Under the pieces are notes generated by a model. It was not told the DNA's origin and ran no database searches. It worked only from the letters and a program-made list of their open reading frames with translations. From contig JAUNSJ010000005.1 of NCBI GenBank assembly GCA_030539295.1, forward strand, positions 1 to 64,000: a stretch of DNA of 64,000 nt, written 5' to 3'. Source of the stretch: Planctomycetia bacterium. Lineage in GTDB: Bacteria > Planctomycetota > Planctomycetia > Pirellulales > Thermoguttaceae. The translations under genes were made by a program, and so were the position numbers. Positions 54,410-62,495 of the stretch are shown piece after piece. The first letter of the stretch is position 1; every line of letters starts with the position of its first letter.

Positions 54410-55342
54410 ATGCGTAAACGAGTCATCGTCTTTGGAGAGGTTCTTTGGGACATGCTACCCACCGGTAAGGAACTGGGTGGGGCCCCCTCAAACTTTGCCT
54501 ATCATCTGGGCGTCCTGGGAGCCGATGCCACGGTATGCACACGAATCGGGAATGATCCACTTGGAAAAGAAATCGAAGAGGCGTTCGAAGCGCACAATCT
54601 ATCGAAGAAGTTTCTTCAGGTGGACGACCGATTTCCGACCGGTACGGTTCAGGTTGAACTGGACGGCAAGGGCCAGCCGACGTACAATATAGTAGAAAAT
54701 GTAGCCTGGGACTATATAGACGGTACGCGGGAAGTCTTGTCCGATGTGCGGCGTGCGGACGCGTTTTATTTCGGCTCGCTTGCCTTGCGTACCGACAAGA
54801 ACCGCGAGACGCTCGACGCCATTCTCTCCGTCTTGCCGACGAAAGCCCTTCGCTTTTTCGACTTGAATCTGCGTGCTCCTTTCTATACCAAACGAATTAT
54901 TCGCGACTGTCTTGCCCAGGCTGACGTGCTCAAATTAAACGATGAAGAGCTGACCACACTGGCTCGCCTCTTTATCGACCGGATTCCAAGCTCCATTATG
55001 CCAGGCGACAATATTATACAGGAAAAAGACCGCACGGCCACGGGCGAAACGGAACTCCTGCCTTCGGCCATGAACTGGCTGGAAATCCTCATGAATATGT
55101 ATCATCTCGACCACGTTGTCCTGACCTGTGGCAGTCGTGGCAGTTTCATCTTCGACTCGCAAGGGCATCGCTCTTACTGTGAGGCGAAAGAAGTTGAGAT
55201 CGTCAGTACGGTCGGCGCTGGTGACGCCTTTACCGCGGTTTGTGCCTTGGGCATGATGGACCATCGTCCACTCGACGAAACCAATCGAAAAGCCAGCGAA
55301 TACGCGGCCAAGGTCTGTACGTTCGCCGGGGCCATGTGCTGA
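54410..55342 (+). CDS. PfkB-family sugar kinase (fructokinase-like)
   Basis: The 310-aa enzyme starts at ATG 54410. It has the PfkB N-terminus (VIVFGEVLWDMLPTGKELGG, GAPSNFAYHL, GNDPLGKEI) and the C-terminal AMP-site motif (STVGAGDAFTAVCALGMM) with catalytic Asp. ADAFYFGSLALR is in the substrate lid. It probably phosphorylates fructose or a related sugar with ATP, but ribokinase-like relatives cannot be excluded. It is the second gene after the Cys-rich protein; the two have a 35-base gap. Confidence 0.85.
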   Translation: MRKRVIVFGEVLWDMLPTGKELGGAPSNFAYHLGVLGADATVCTRIGNDPLGKEIEEAFEAHNLSKKFLQVDDRFPTGTVQVELDGKGQPTYNIVENVAWDYIDGTREVLSDVRRADAFYFGSLALRTDKNRETLDAILSVLPTKALRFFDLNLRAPFYTKRIIRDCLAQADVLKLNDEELTTLARLFIDRIPSSIMPGDNIIQEKDRTATGETELLPSAMNWLEILMNMYHLDHVVLTCGSRGSFIFDSQGHRSYCEAKEVEIVSTVGAGDAFTAVCALGMMDHRPLDETNRKASEYAAKVCTFAGAMC

Positions 55343-55447
55343 CTCGCGAAATCCAATCTCTGTTTCCGCACGCTGGTGAACGCGGCAGCGTGCGATAATA
55401 AAACAACGTCGGAGTCTTTTTTCGCTTTGCCCGTTTGGAGCCGCCCC

Positions 55448-56422
55448 ATGCAAAAAGAGCCGTATCAAGAGAAGGAACATTTTCCCATCGTCGTTGTGCA
55501 CTGTGGCAATTCCCGAGCCTTGGAACTCTGCTTGCGACAGGCCAGGAAGATGAATCCGGATAATCCCATCTATCTTGTGGGAGATGAATCCAACAACTGC
55601 TACGATTTTGTTATCCATCGCAATGTTGACGAACCGGAGCTTTCGACAGACATAGCGGCCTTTTGCGCCGTGTATCAGGGTTACAGTATGCTTCCAGCCG
55701 CGTGGGAACGATTTAATATGGAGCGATGGCTCCTCGTTCGCAATCTTATGCGGGTGGAAAATCTGCCCGCCTGTCTTGCTATTGACTCGGATGTGTTCCT
55801 CTTTTGCAACGTCGATGAAGAAGCCAGGCGATTCAAAGATTATGCCATGACGTTCGCACACTGGGATGACGCCAGAAATCTTATTCATTGCAATTTCATC
55901 CAGAACAGGCGTGCCCTGGATTCCTTCTGCGATTATATGTTCCAGGTCTATACCGATGCAAATCTCCTTAACCTTCTTAAGGAGAAGAATTGCAAACGTC
56001 GCGCAGCGCGCCATACATACTGGGTTTCCGATATGTCGCTCTTCTGCGATTGGAACCAAAAGAGCAATGAAAAGACGTGTTTCTTCGAAGATTTTCTTTC
56101 GGAAGGAATCTGCTACGACTCATGTATTGACAGTGATGGCGTCTCCCATAATTTTCAGACTCAATTTTACTTGCCGGGTCTTCGCCGCCGCCACAAAAAA
56201 ATAACGTTCGTGAACGGAGTTCCCTACAGTGTCCTGCGAAATGGGCAGAAGGTACCCATGAAATGCCTGCACTACCATGGGTACTTTAAATTCCTCATGG
56301 AAGACCATTTTCAAGGGCGTCATTCGAAATGGAAGACCTTTGGCTTCCTGCTCCGGCGAAGTCTTCTGAACATCCCGGAAAAGTTACGTAATTTTGCAAA
56401 ACGGCTGCTTGGCAGAATGTGA
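55448..56422 (+). CDS. Glycosyltransferase-like protein
   Basis: The 324-aa product starts at ATG 55448 with GGAG upstream; GTG 55376 would add 24 residues. PIVVVHCGNSRALELCLRQA and IYLVGDESNNCYDFV resemble nucleotide-diphospho-sugar transferase folds, and CLAIDSDVFLFCNVDE has a DxD-like site. An LHYHGYFKFLMEDHFQG ending follows. The substrate is unknown. It is likely cytosolic and may contribute to surface glycans. Confidence 0.7.
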   Translation: MQKEPYQEKEHFPIVVVHCGNSRALELCLRQARKMNPDNPIYLVGDESNNCYDFVIHRNVDEPELSTDIAAFCAVYQGYSMLPAAWERFNMERWLLVRNLMRVENLPACLAIDSDVFLFCNVDEEARRFKDYAMTFAHWDDARNLIHCNFIQNRRALDSFCDYMFQVYTDANLLNLLKEKNCKRRAARHTYWVSDMSLFCDWNQKSNEKTCFFEDFLSEGICYDSCIDSDGVSHNFQTQFYLPGLRRRHKKITFVNGVPYSVLRNGQKVPMKCLHYHGYFKFLMEDHFQGRHSKWKTFGFLLRRSLLNIPEKLRNFAKRLLGRM

Positions 56423-56455
56423 GTCGGGTCGGCCGGCGGCGTGCGCAATCGGATC

Positions 56456-56534
56456 GGGGTGCGTGCCAAATCGGATTGCGATAACAAATTATACACAATG
56501 AGCAACCGAAGTTGGTTGTCGAGCGTCAGGCCAA
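56456..56534 (+). repeat. Intergenic repeat, composite family B copy
   Basis: GGGGTGCGTGCCAAATCGG, then ATTGCGATAACAAATTATAC, ACAATG and a GTTGGTTGTCGAGCGTCAGGC block. The first part matches 14538-14571; the last part matches 18551-18600. It is the most complete B copy in the window. Confidence 0.65.
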
Positions 56535-56657
56535 GTCCTCATCGCTGGTGCCGACCTGGCAACAGTATTAACGAAAAAACTTGGCGGTGCTGGGTTTCCG
56601 TTTTCGTTATTGCCGGTTCCCCGAACGTTGTTGGCAGTTCCCGATTGCGGTGTCAAG

Positions 56658-58220
56658 TCAGGACTCAAGGCACTTCTTGTACAGCTCGTAATAGCGAAGC
56701 GCGCTTCGATTCCAGGACCAGTCCTGCTCCATGGCCGTCGTGACCATTTTTCGCCATTCGGGCTTCCGGTGATGATAGCAGTAGAGTGCCCACTGCGTGG
56801 CTTTGGCCAGGTCGTCTGGATTACCCCAGAAGAAGGAAAAGCCATTGGCCGTTCCATTGGCCATGGTTTCGTCGCTGGCGTTAATCACGGTATCGGCCAG
56901 TCCGCCTGTCTCTCGCACCAGGGGCAGAGTCCCGTAGCGATGACTGTACATCTGGTTCAGACCACACGGTTCATAGCGACTGGGCATAAAGAAGAGGTCG
57001 CAACCTGCTTCCACATGATGTGACGCGGCGTCGGAAAAGGTCAGGTGGGTTGATATATTTTGCGGAAAGAGCTTGTTAAGGTCGGAGAACCGCTGCTCCA
57101 GAGCATGGTCGCCTGTGCCAAGAACGACCAGCTGCGCTCCATACTGCTCCACGAAATGCGGCATAATCTCCGCGACCAGGTCCAGTCCCTTCTGCGAATC
57201 AAAGCGACTGACAATGCCGAACAGAGGGACCTCTGGCAGTTCCGGCAGGCCAAACTCCTTCTGAAGTGCCCGCTTGCACTTCGGTTTGTTCTCAAAGACC
57301 GTCTGTGTATTGTATCGGGCATACGGCTCGTCCAGAAAGACATCGGTCTCCGGATTCCAGTGGGTGACATCAATACCATTTAAAATGCCCGAGAGGACGT
57401 CACTGCGATAGCGTAAAACGCCTTGCAGTTTTTCGCCAAACCCTTCCGTTTGAATCTCTTGCGCGTATCGGGGCGAGACCGTCGTTACGGCATCGGAGAA
57501 GATAATGCCTGTCTTGAGCAAATTGAGCTGGTTGTAAAACTCCATTCGGTCAAAGGTAAAGTAGCGCCAGTCAATCCCTGTCAGGGCCATATCCCATCGC
57601 CAGAAGCGACCCTGATGCCGCATATTGTGGATCGTAAAGACCGTATGAATCGCGTCATAATATTGATGGGCATGTTCCAGCTGCTGCGGACTCATAATAT
57701 TCTCTTCCGAAGCGTCGGCAAAGAGGGTGGACTCAATCTTGTGCGGCGATTTCGACTTATACAATATATTCAGATAGGCGGGGACCAGCCCGGTCTGCCA
57801 GTCGTTGGCGTGAATTAAATCCACCGGCAAATTCAACAAACGAATCGATTCGAGAACACTGCGGCAAAAGAAAACAAATCGCTCACAGTTGTCCGGATAG
57901 TCGACGCCGCCGGAATTATAAAGGCCGTCCCGATGGTAATAATCGTCGTGGCGAACGAAGTAGACGGTGACCCTGGAGTCTGGCAGATGGGAATAAAGGA
58001 GCTCACCACGCACTGTTTTCGTTCCGACGGGGATAACCAGTTCTTTCCCCGTCGACTCAATAGCGAGCCCGGCGGAATAGATTTGCGAGTACGCTGGAAG
58101 AATAATGGATACATTATGACCTAATTGCGACAATGAATCAGGCAAGGCACTGCATACGTCGGCCAGGCCGCCTGTCTTCGCGAAAGGGGCCGCCTCGCTG
58201 GTAGCAAATAAAATGTTCAC
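56658..58220 (-). CDS. glgA: Glycogen synthase (ADP-glucose type)
   Basis: The 520-aa GT5 enzyme has ILFATSEAAPFAKTGGLADV with the ADP-glucose-binding KTGGL (residues 15-19), FFCRSVLESIRLL, and the C-terminal E-X7-E region (FMPSRYEPCGLNQMYSHRYG). It extends alpha-1,4 glucan chains and works with the branching enzyme encoded at 36866. Length is a little above the usual 470-480 aa, with an insert after YLNILYKSKSP. It stands alone on the minus strand. Confidence 0.95.
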   Translation of the reverse strand: MNILFATSEAAPFAKTGGLADVCSALPDSLSQLGHNVSIILPAYSQIYSAGLAIESTGKELVIPVGTKTVRGELLYSHLPDSRVTVYFVRHDDYYHRDGLYNSGGVDYPDNCERFVFFCRSVLESIRLLNLPVDLIHANDWQTGLVPAYLNILYKSKSPHKIESTLFADASEENIMSPQQLEHAHQYYDAIHTVFTIHNMRHQGRFWRWDMALTGIDWRYFTFDRMEFYNQLNLLKTGIIFSDAVTTVSPRYAQEIQTEGFGEKLQGVLRYRSDVLSGILNGIDVTHWNPETDVFLDEPYARYNTQTVFENKPKCKRALQKEFGLPELPEVPLFGIVSRFDSQKGLDLVAEIMPHFVEQYGAQLVVLGTGDHALEQRFSDLNKLFPQNISTHLTFSDAASHHVEAGCDLFFMPSRYEPCGLNQMYSHRYGTLPLVRETGGLADTVINASDETMANGTANGFSFFWGNPDDLAKATQWALYCYHHRKPEWRKMVTTAMEQDWSWNRSALRYYELYKKCLES

Positions 58221-58533
58221 TGAAATGTCTCCCGCATGGTTCCCAAGAGAGTTTTTCCCTTGTTATACAAAGAACACGTGACTTCGACAATGAATTTCGA
58301 CCAAAGAAAAAATCGAACTCGCGTGGCTTTTCTTGTTTTCGTGCCATTTTGCCTCGACCGGACGGGTTCGGCAGGCCGTTTTGTGCTCTGCGAACAGGTT
58401 TTGGCAAGTGACACGAGTCATTATAGCACGGTTTGTAATTTTGTGTAGATTACCCATTCTATTTTGCACGAGTTTTTAAAATTTTTCGTAATAATTCAAG
58501 GGAGCCGCTTGATTTTTCTTTAAAATGCGGGTA

Positions 58534-58542
58534 TGCTATAAA
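58534..58542 (+). promoter_or_regulatory. Extended -10 promoter for the Rieske operon
   Basis: TGCTATAAA (TGn-TATAAA) forms an extended -10 element about 140 bases upstream of the Rieske start. No good -35 is needed or seen. Confidence 0.4.
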
Positions 58543-58683
58543 TAAGAGAGTACTCGCGCAAGCATCCGGCCCTGGGGAACCGGTAGAATCTGCATGAGTA
58601 GCGTTCCTCAAGCCATGAACCAGCGGAGACACATCCGTCGTGTCTGTTTCCCGTATCAAGATCCCACCTTTGGAGAATTATTC

Positions 58684-59301
58684 ATGAAATCGCCGAGTCA
58701 CAAAGGCGGCACGTCAACTCCCGCGCAGGATTGTGCCTCCTGTTCCGGAGAAAGCCGTCGAAGTTTCTGTAAGTCTATAGCAGCATTAGGAATAGGAGCA
58801 GTAGCAATTGCGCCGCCCCTGTACGCGTGCGCCCGCATGGCCATTCATCCCCTGGAGCAGACAGGGCTGTCCGGGAAGGAATACCCGCTAACGACGCTGG
58901 ACAATCTGGACGAAACGCCCCGCCTGTACGCCGTGGTCGATACACGGCGCGACGCTTGGGTTACCTCGCCGAATCAGGCCATTGGCAATGTTTTTATCCG
59001 CAAAGTGACCCTGCCTGACGGTACGGTAACGGCGCAAGCGTGGCAATCGGTCTGTCCTCACGCCGGGTGCCGTATTAAGGTCGATACGCAAAAGAACCCG
59101 GCCACCGGCGAAATGGAAACTCTTTTCTTCTGCCCTTGCCACGGCGACTGCTTTACCTTTGAAGGGAAGCGGGTCCAGCCGGAGACGGCCAAGAGTGCGC
59201 GAGATATGGATTCTTTGGAAACGCGGGTCGACGAAAGCGGACGCGTCTTTGTCAAGTTCCAGAATTTCCGGCTCGGCGACGCGGCCAAGGTCTCCGTCTG
59301 A
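58684..59301 (+). CDS. Rieske iron-sulfur protein
   Basis: The 205-aa product starts at ATG 58684 behind GGAG. A Tat-like RRSFCKS motif precedes the one transmembrane helix (IAALGIGAVAIAPPLYACAR). The 2Fe-2S ligands are Cys124-x-His126 and Cys150-x-x-His153, with Cys129 and Cys152 for the disulfide (VCPHAGC and CPCHGDCF). It passes electrons from quinol to a cytochrome c. It is encoded upstream of the cytochrome b fusion, as in bc/b6f operons. Domain length is standard. Confidence 0.92.
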   Translation: MKSPSHKGGTSTPAQDCASCSGESRRSFCKSIAALGIGAVAIAPPLYACARMAIHPLEQTGLSGKEYPLTTLDNLDETPRLYAVVDTRRDAWVTSPNQAIGNVFIRKVTLPDGTVTAQAWQSVCPHAGCRIKVDTQKNPATGEMETLFFCPCHGDCFTFEGKRVQPETAKSARDMDSLETRVDESGRVFVKFQNFRLGDAAKVSV

Positions 59302-59394
59302 CACGTCCGGGTTCCACTTAAAAGAAGAATTGCGGCTGTCCGTAAAAGGTGGGTCGCAACGACACAATGATATACAAAAAGGAGTAACTCCACC

Positions 59395-61809
59395 ATGTTT
59401 CTGCTCGATTGGATTGACGAACGGACCGGCCTGATTACCGGTCTGCGTAAAGTATTGGGGCATAAGGTCCCGGCGAATTTCTGCTTTTGCCGCTTTCTGC
59501 CGGTCGCGATTGTCTTTGCCTTTCTACTTCAGGGGCTGACCGGCCTGTTCCTTTGGGCCTTTTACGCGCCCAGTGCTCAAACGGCGTGGGAGAGCGTCTA
59601 TTATATTCAGTATGAAGTACCGTTCGGCTGGCTCGTTCGCGGGATACATCACTATAGTGCCCAGCTCCTCGTTGCTATGCTCGGTCTTTATGTCCTCATG
59701 CTCATTCTGCACGGCGGCTATCGCAAGCCGCGTGAGTTTGTCTATTGGTCGGCCATTGTGCTGTTCCTGCTCTCTCTGTGCAGCTGTCTGACCGGCGATT
59801 TACTCATGTGGTCACTCTCGGGCTACTTTGCGACGATCGCCCGCGTTTCGTTTTTGCAACTTCTGCCCGGCATAGGAGTTCCGCTCTATCAGTTAGCGGC
59901 AGGCGGTCCGGACCCGGCGTTCGGCACGTTTACACTAACGCGATTCCTCGTTTTGCACGTTGCCGTTTTCGGGGGTGGCTTTCTGCTCGTTCTGCTCTTC
60001 TGGAAGTGGTCGGACCTTCGTTCGCGTGTTCTGGCCAGGGGAGAGCAAGGGCACAACTGTGCACTTGCCTGTGCGAATCGGAAGCAGCGTTCGTTCTGGG
60101 GTTGGGAAGTTCTGCTCTGCTCGGTTATCTGCATTGTGACTCTTTGTGCGGTTCTGCTTTTGGTATTTCAGCACTCGCTCACGCATGAGCAGATCGCCGC
60201 GCGTAGTGCGACCTTGCCGGCGGAAGCGTATCTGGGTGCTGAACTTACGAGTCCGGCGGATCCCGGTGGTTCCTACGACGCCGCGCGGCCCGAATGGTCG
60301 TTTCGCGCTCTGTACTTCATGTCAAAGCTTCCGATTTTTTCCAAGATAGGCATGATCTTTGCTATTTTCGTCATACCGGGCTGCTTGGGCGCCTATTTCT
60401 TTGCTCTGCCACTGCTCGGTTACTTTAAACCGCTGCATTATGTCATCGTTGCGGCGACGGCTGTTTTGTTTGGTGTGTTCTGCTGGTTTACCTATGCTTC
60501 CTATTGGGACGACTATCGCAATCCGGAGCATGCGCCGACCTTTCTGGCCAGTCAGGCGCAGGCCAATGTGCTTAAAGGACGCGTTGTCGAATTGATTAAG
60601 GGTCAGGACGGGATTCCAGGCGAAGGAGCTTTGTCTCTGCTCAAGAAAGACCCGTTCGTACAAGGTCCGGCTCTGTTCGCACAACATTGCTCCAGTTGCC
60701 ACAATTTTGAACCGACCGAGCGCTGCCCGAAACAGGATGATTTCGCACCGATCATAACGGCCGAACCGTCGGCGCCGAACCTTTACGGAGCTGGCAGTGC
60801 CGCCTGGATTGCCGGGTTCCATGACGCGGATTTGATTCGCAGTAACGACTATTTCGGTAAGACGACTGATTTCGCGAAGAAAGGTTCCATGATCGGATTC
60901 GCGACCGGGCGCGTTTACGGTGGTGCCGATACCGACGACGGCAGTTTTATCCTCAATCCGAGCGGTCTGATTTATCCGTTAATCGGTTACGATGGCGGGG
61001 TTGCGTTTGATGTGCTGGAAGCGTCGCTGAACGAACTGGCCGCTGACGCCAGTGACCAGGTTGAAAGTGGTCAGTACGTAGCGGCGCTCAAAGAGAAGGT
61101 GGCCGCGAAATTCGCCGACGCGGAATTCATGGCCTCGACCGGCTACACGCTTCCGAAACAGGTGGCCGCCGCAACGTGCAAGGTCCTCTTGGAAGTACTC
61201 GACGACCCGGCGTATCAGGAACTGCTGACAGACGAAGACAATATTGCCCTGATTTTGGACGACGATGTTGCCACATTCCTGTCGGAAACGTTCCTGCTGC
61301 AATTGTGCGGTAATGAAGAGCCGATCGCGAAAGAAGATTGCAAATATATAAACGAACTTCGCGCCGGTATTATGGCCGCTTGTAACGAAGTGGCAAACGA
61401 TCTGCACGCGGAGTCCCTGCTCGACGCGCCCCGGGCGCTCGTTGACGGTAAATATGAAGGCCTTCGCGAGGGCGCAACAAGCGATATGAATTATCTGACC
61501 TGTACCGAATGCCACGCGTTCTACGGTGCGGAAGAGAAGGACCTGGCCTGTGACCTGCGCGGATACATGTCGCGACAGTGGCTCGCCGGGATTATTTCCG
61601 ACCCAACGGCCAAGGAATATTACGGGCACAAAAACGACCGCATGCCAGCCTATCATCCGGCCGAAGGCGATAAGCTCATGTCGGAGCAGGAAGTGGAAAT
61701 GCTGACCGACTGGATGCGTGGCAACTGGTACCGCGCCAAACCGGTCGAGAATCAGTCGCGTCTGGGCAATCAGTCGGGCCTCGTCCCGGACCTGACCATG
61801 TTCCGATAA
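59395..61809 (+). CDS. Cytochrome b with fused C-terminal c-type cytochromes
   Basis: The 804-aa protein starts at ATG 59395 behind AGGAG. The N-terminal half resembles cytochrome b6 (WIDERTGLI, GWLVRGIHHYSAQ, LTRFLVLH) with about seven helices to residue 370. Ungapped comparison with b6 places His85 and His188 as heme ligands, but the other pair falls on Tyr99 and Trp203. The Qo-site motif reads PEWS (299-302). Two CxxCH heme-c motifs follow: CSSCH (432-436) and CTECH (703-707, with Met750 as likely ligand in DRMPAY), separated by a helical insert of about 250 residues. With the Rieske protein it should form an alternative bc complex. Confidence 0.88.
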   Translation: MFLLDWIDERTGLITGLRKVLGHKVPANFCFCRFLPVAIVFAFLLQGLTGLFLWAFYAPSAQTAWESVYYIQYEVPFGWLVRGIHHYSAQLLVAMLGLYVLMLILHGGYRKPREFVYWSAIVLFLLSLCSCLTGDLLMWSLSGYFATIARVSFLQLLPGIGVPLYQLAAGGPDPAFGTFTLTRFLVLHVAVFGGGFLLVLLFWKWSDLRSRVLARGEQGHNCALACANRKQRSFWGWEVLLCSVICIVTLCAVLLLVFQHSLTHEQIAARSATLPAEAYLGAELTSPADPGGSYDAARPEWSFRALYFMSKLPIFSKIGMIFAIFVIPGCLGAYFFALPLLGYFKPLHYVIVAATAVLFGVFCWFTYASYWDDYRNPEHAPTFLASQAQANVLKGRVVELIKGQDGIPGEGALSLLKKDPFVQGPALFAQHCSSCHNFEPTERCPKQDDFAPIITAEPSAPNLYGAGSAAWIAGFHDADLIRSNDYFGKTTDFAKKGSMIGFATGRVYGGADTDDGSFILNPSGLIYPLIGYDGGVAFDVLEASLNELAADASDQVESGQYVAALKEKVAAKFADAEFMASTGYTLPKQVAAATCKVLLEVLDDPAYQELLTDEDNIALILDDDVATFLSETFLLQLCGNEEPIAKEDCKYINELRAGIMAACNEVANDLHAESLLDAPRALVDGKYEGLREGATSDMNYLTCTECHAFYGAEEKDLACDLRGYMSRQWLAGIISDPTAKEYYGHKNDRMPAYHPAEGDKLMSEQEVEMLTDWMRGNWYRAKPVENQSRLGNQSGLVPDLTMFR

Positions 61810-61838
61810 TCGGCCTTACGATAATCGGCGAATAAAAT

Positions 61839-61870
61839 CCAGGCACGTGTCTTTTCTGACGCGTGCCTGG
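61839..61870 (+). terminator. Hairpin terminator of the Rieske/cytochrome operon
   Basis: CCAGGCACGTGTC (61839-61851) and GACGCGTGCCTGG (61858-61870) form a 13-bp stem with a TTTTCT loop. It begins 29 bases past the stop. There is no T-tract, so efficiency is uncertain. Confidence 0.6.
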
Positions 61871-61939
61871 TGTATCCAAGCGAGTCCTTTGCTTATTAGA
61901 CAGCCCTTACTATGAGGGGAACCCCGGTTTTTCGGCGTT

Positions 61940-62160
61940 CTCCGGGGCTATGCTATCCTGATAAAACTTGTCTTGTAAGGGCAGTGATCTTCGATCATTT
62001 CAGAATTGATATTACGTAGATGTGGTTAAAACCAGATTGCTTTAAAGTTGTTCGGTATAATTTGTGTTTAAAAGTTATTTTAACTTTATGAAGAAGACAG
62101 CATCTTACGATTGGCCATTTCGCCGTCATAACCACGCCACGGCGGCCCTGTAAGGTCAGC
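61940..62160 (+). repeat. Family A repeat copies between operons
   Basis: CTCCGGGGCTATGCTATCCTG and TTGTAAGGGCA (61940-61983) and a second CGGCCCTGTAAGGTCAGC (62142-62160) match the elements at 2762-2871 and 18609-18743. The 62161-62495 remainder is A+T-rich and has a TATAAT at 62384-62389 that may start the transporter gene; no gene is supported there. Confidence 0.5.
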
Positions 62161-62495
62161 GCGGTCCCAAACTACGAGCCGCGCACCTCCCTTTCATCTC
62201 CAAATTATACAGTTTATCAAAACAGCCAAAAAAGTACGCCAGGTGTAAATATAGGCAATATAAGAAGTTAGCCAATCTAAGAATACAACACAAGATACAC
62301 AAAATATAACGGCAGGTTCTTAAAAATCTGGCACTAAATTGGCGTAAGAGGTCTGGACAGCAAGACAAAAAAAGGTTAATTTATATAATGCGTGAGTTTG
62401 GTTCGTGGGTTAAGGCCCCGGACCGGCTTTTCGTAAGTCGCGTATGATTCGGGCAACCGGCCCATGCGTCCCACCATACAGGAACGAGCAGCCCA

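Noticed and set aside
62156-62368. 70-codon minus-strand frame with many Cys and Leu
   Set aside because: A+T-rich intergenic DNA; no ribosome-binding site or clear signal peptide end.
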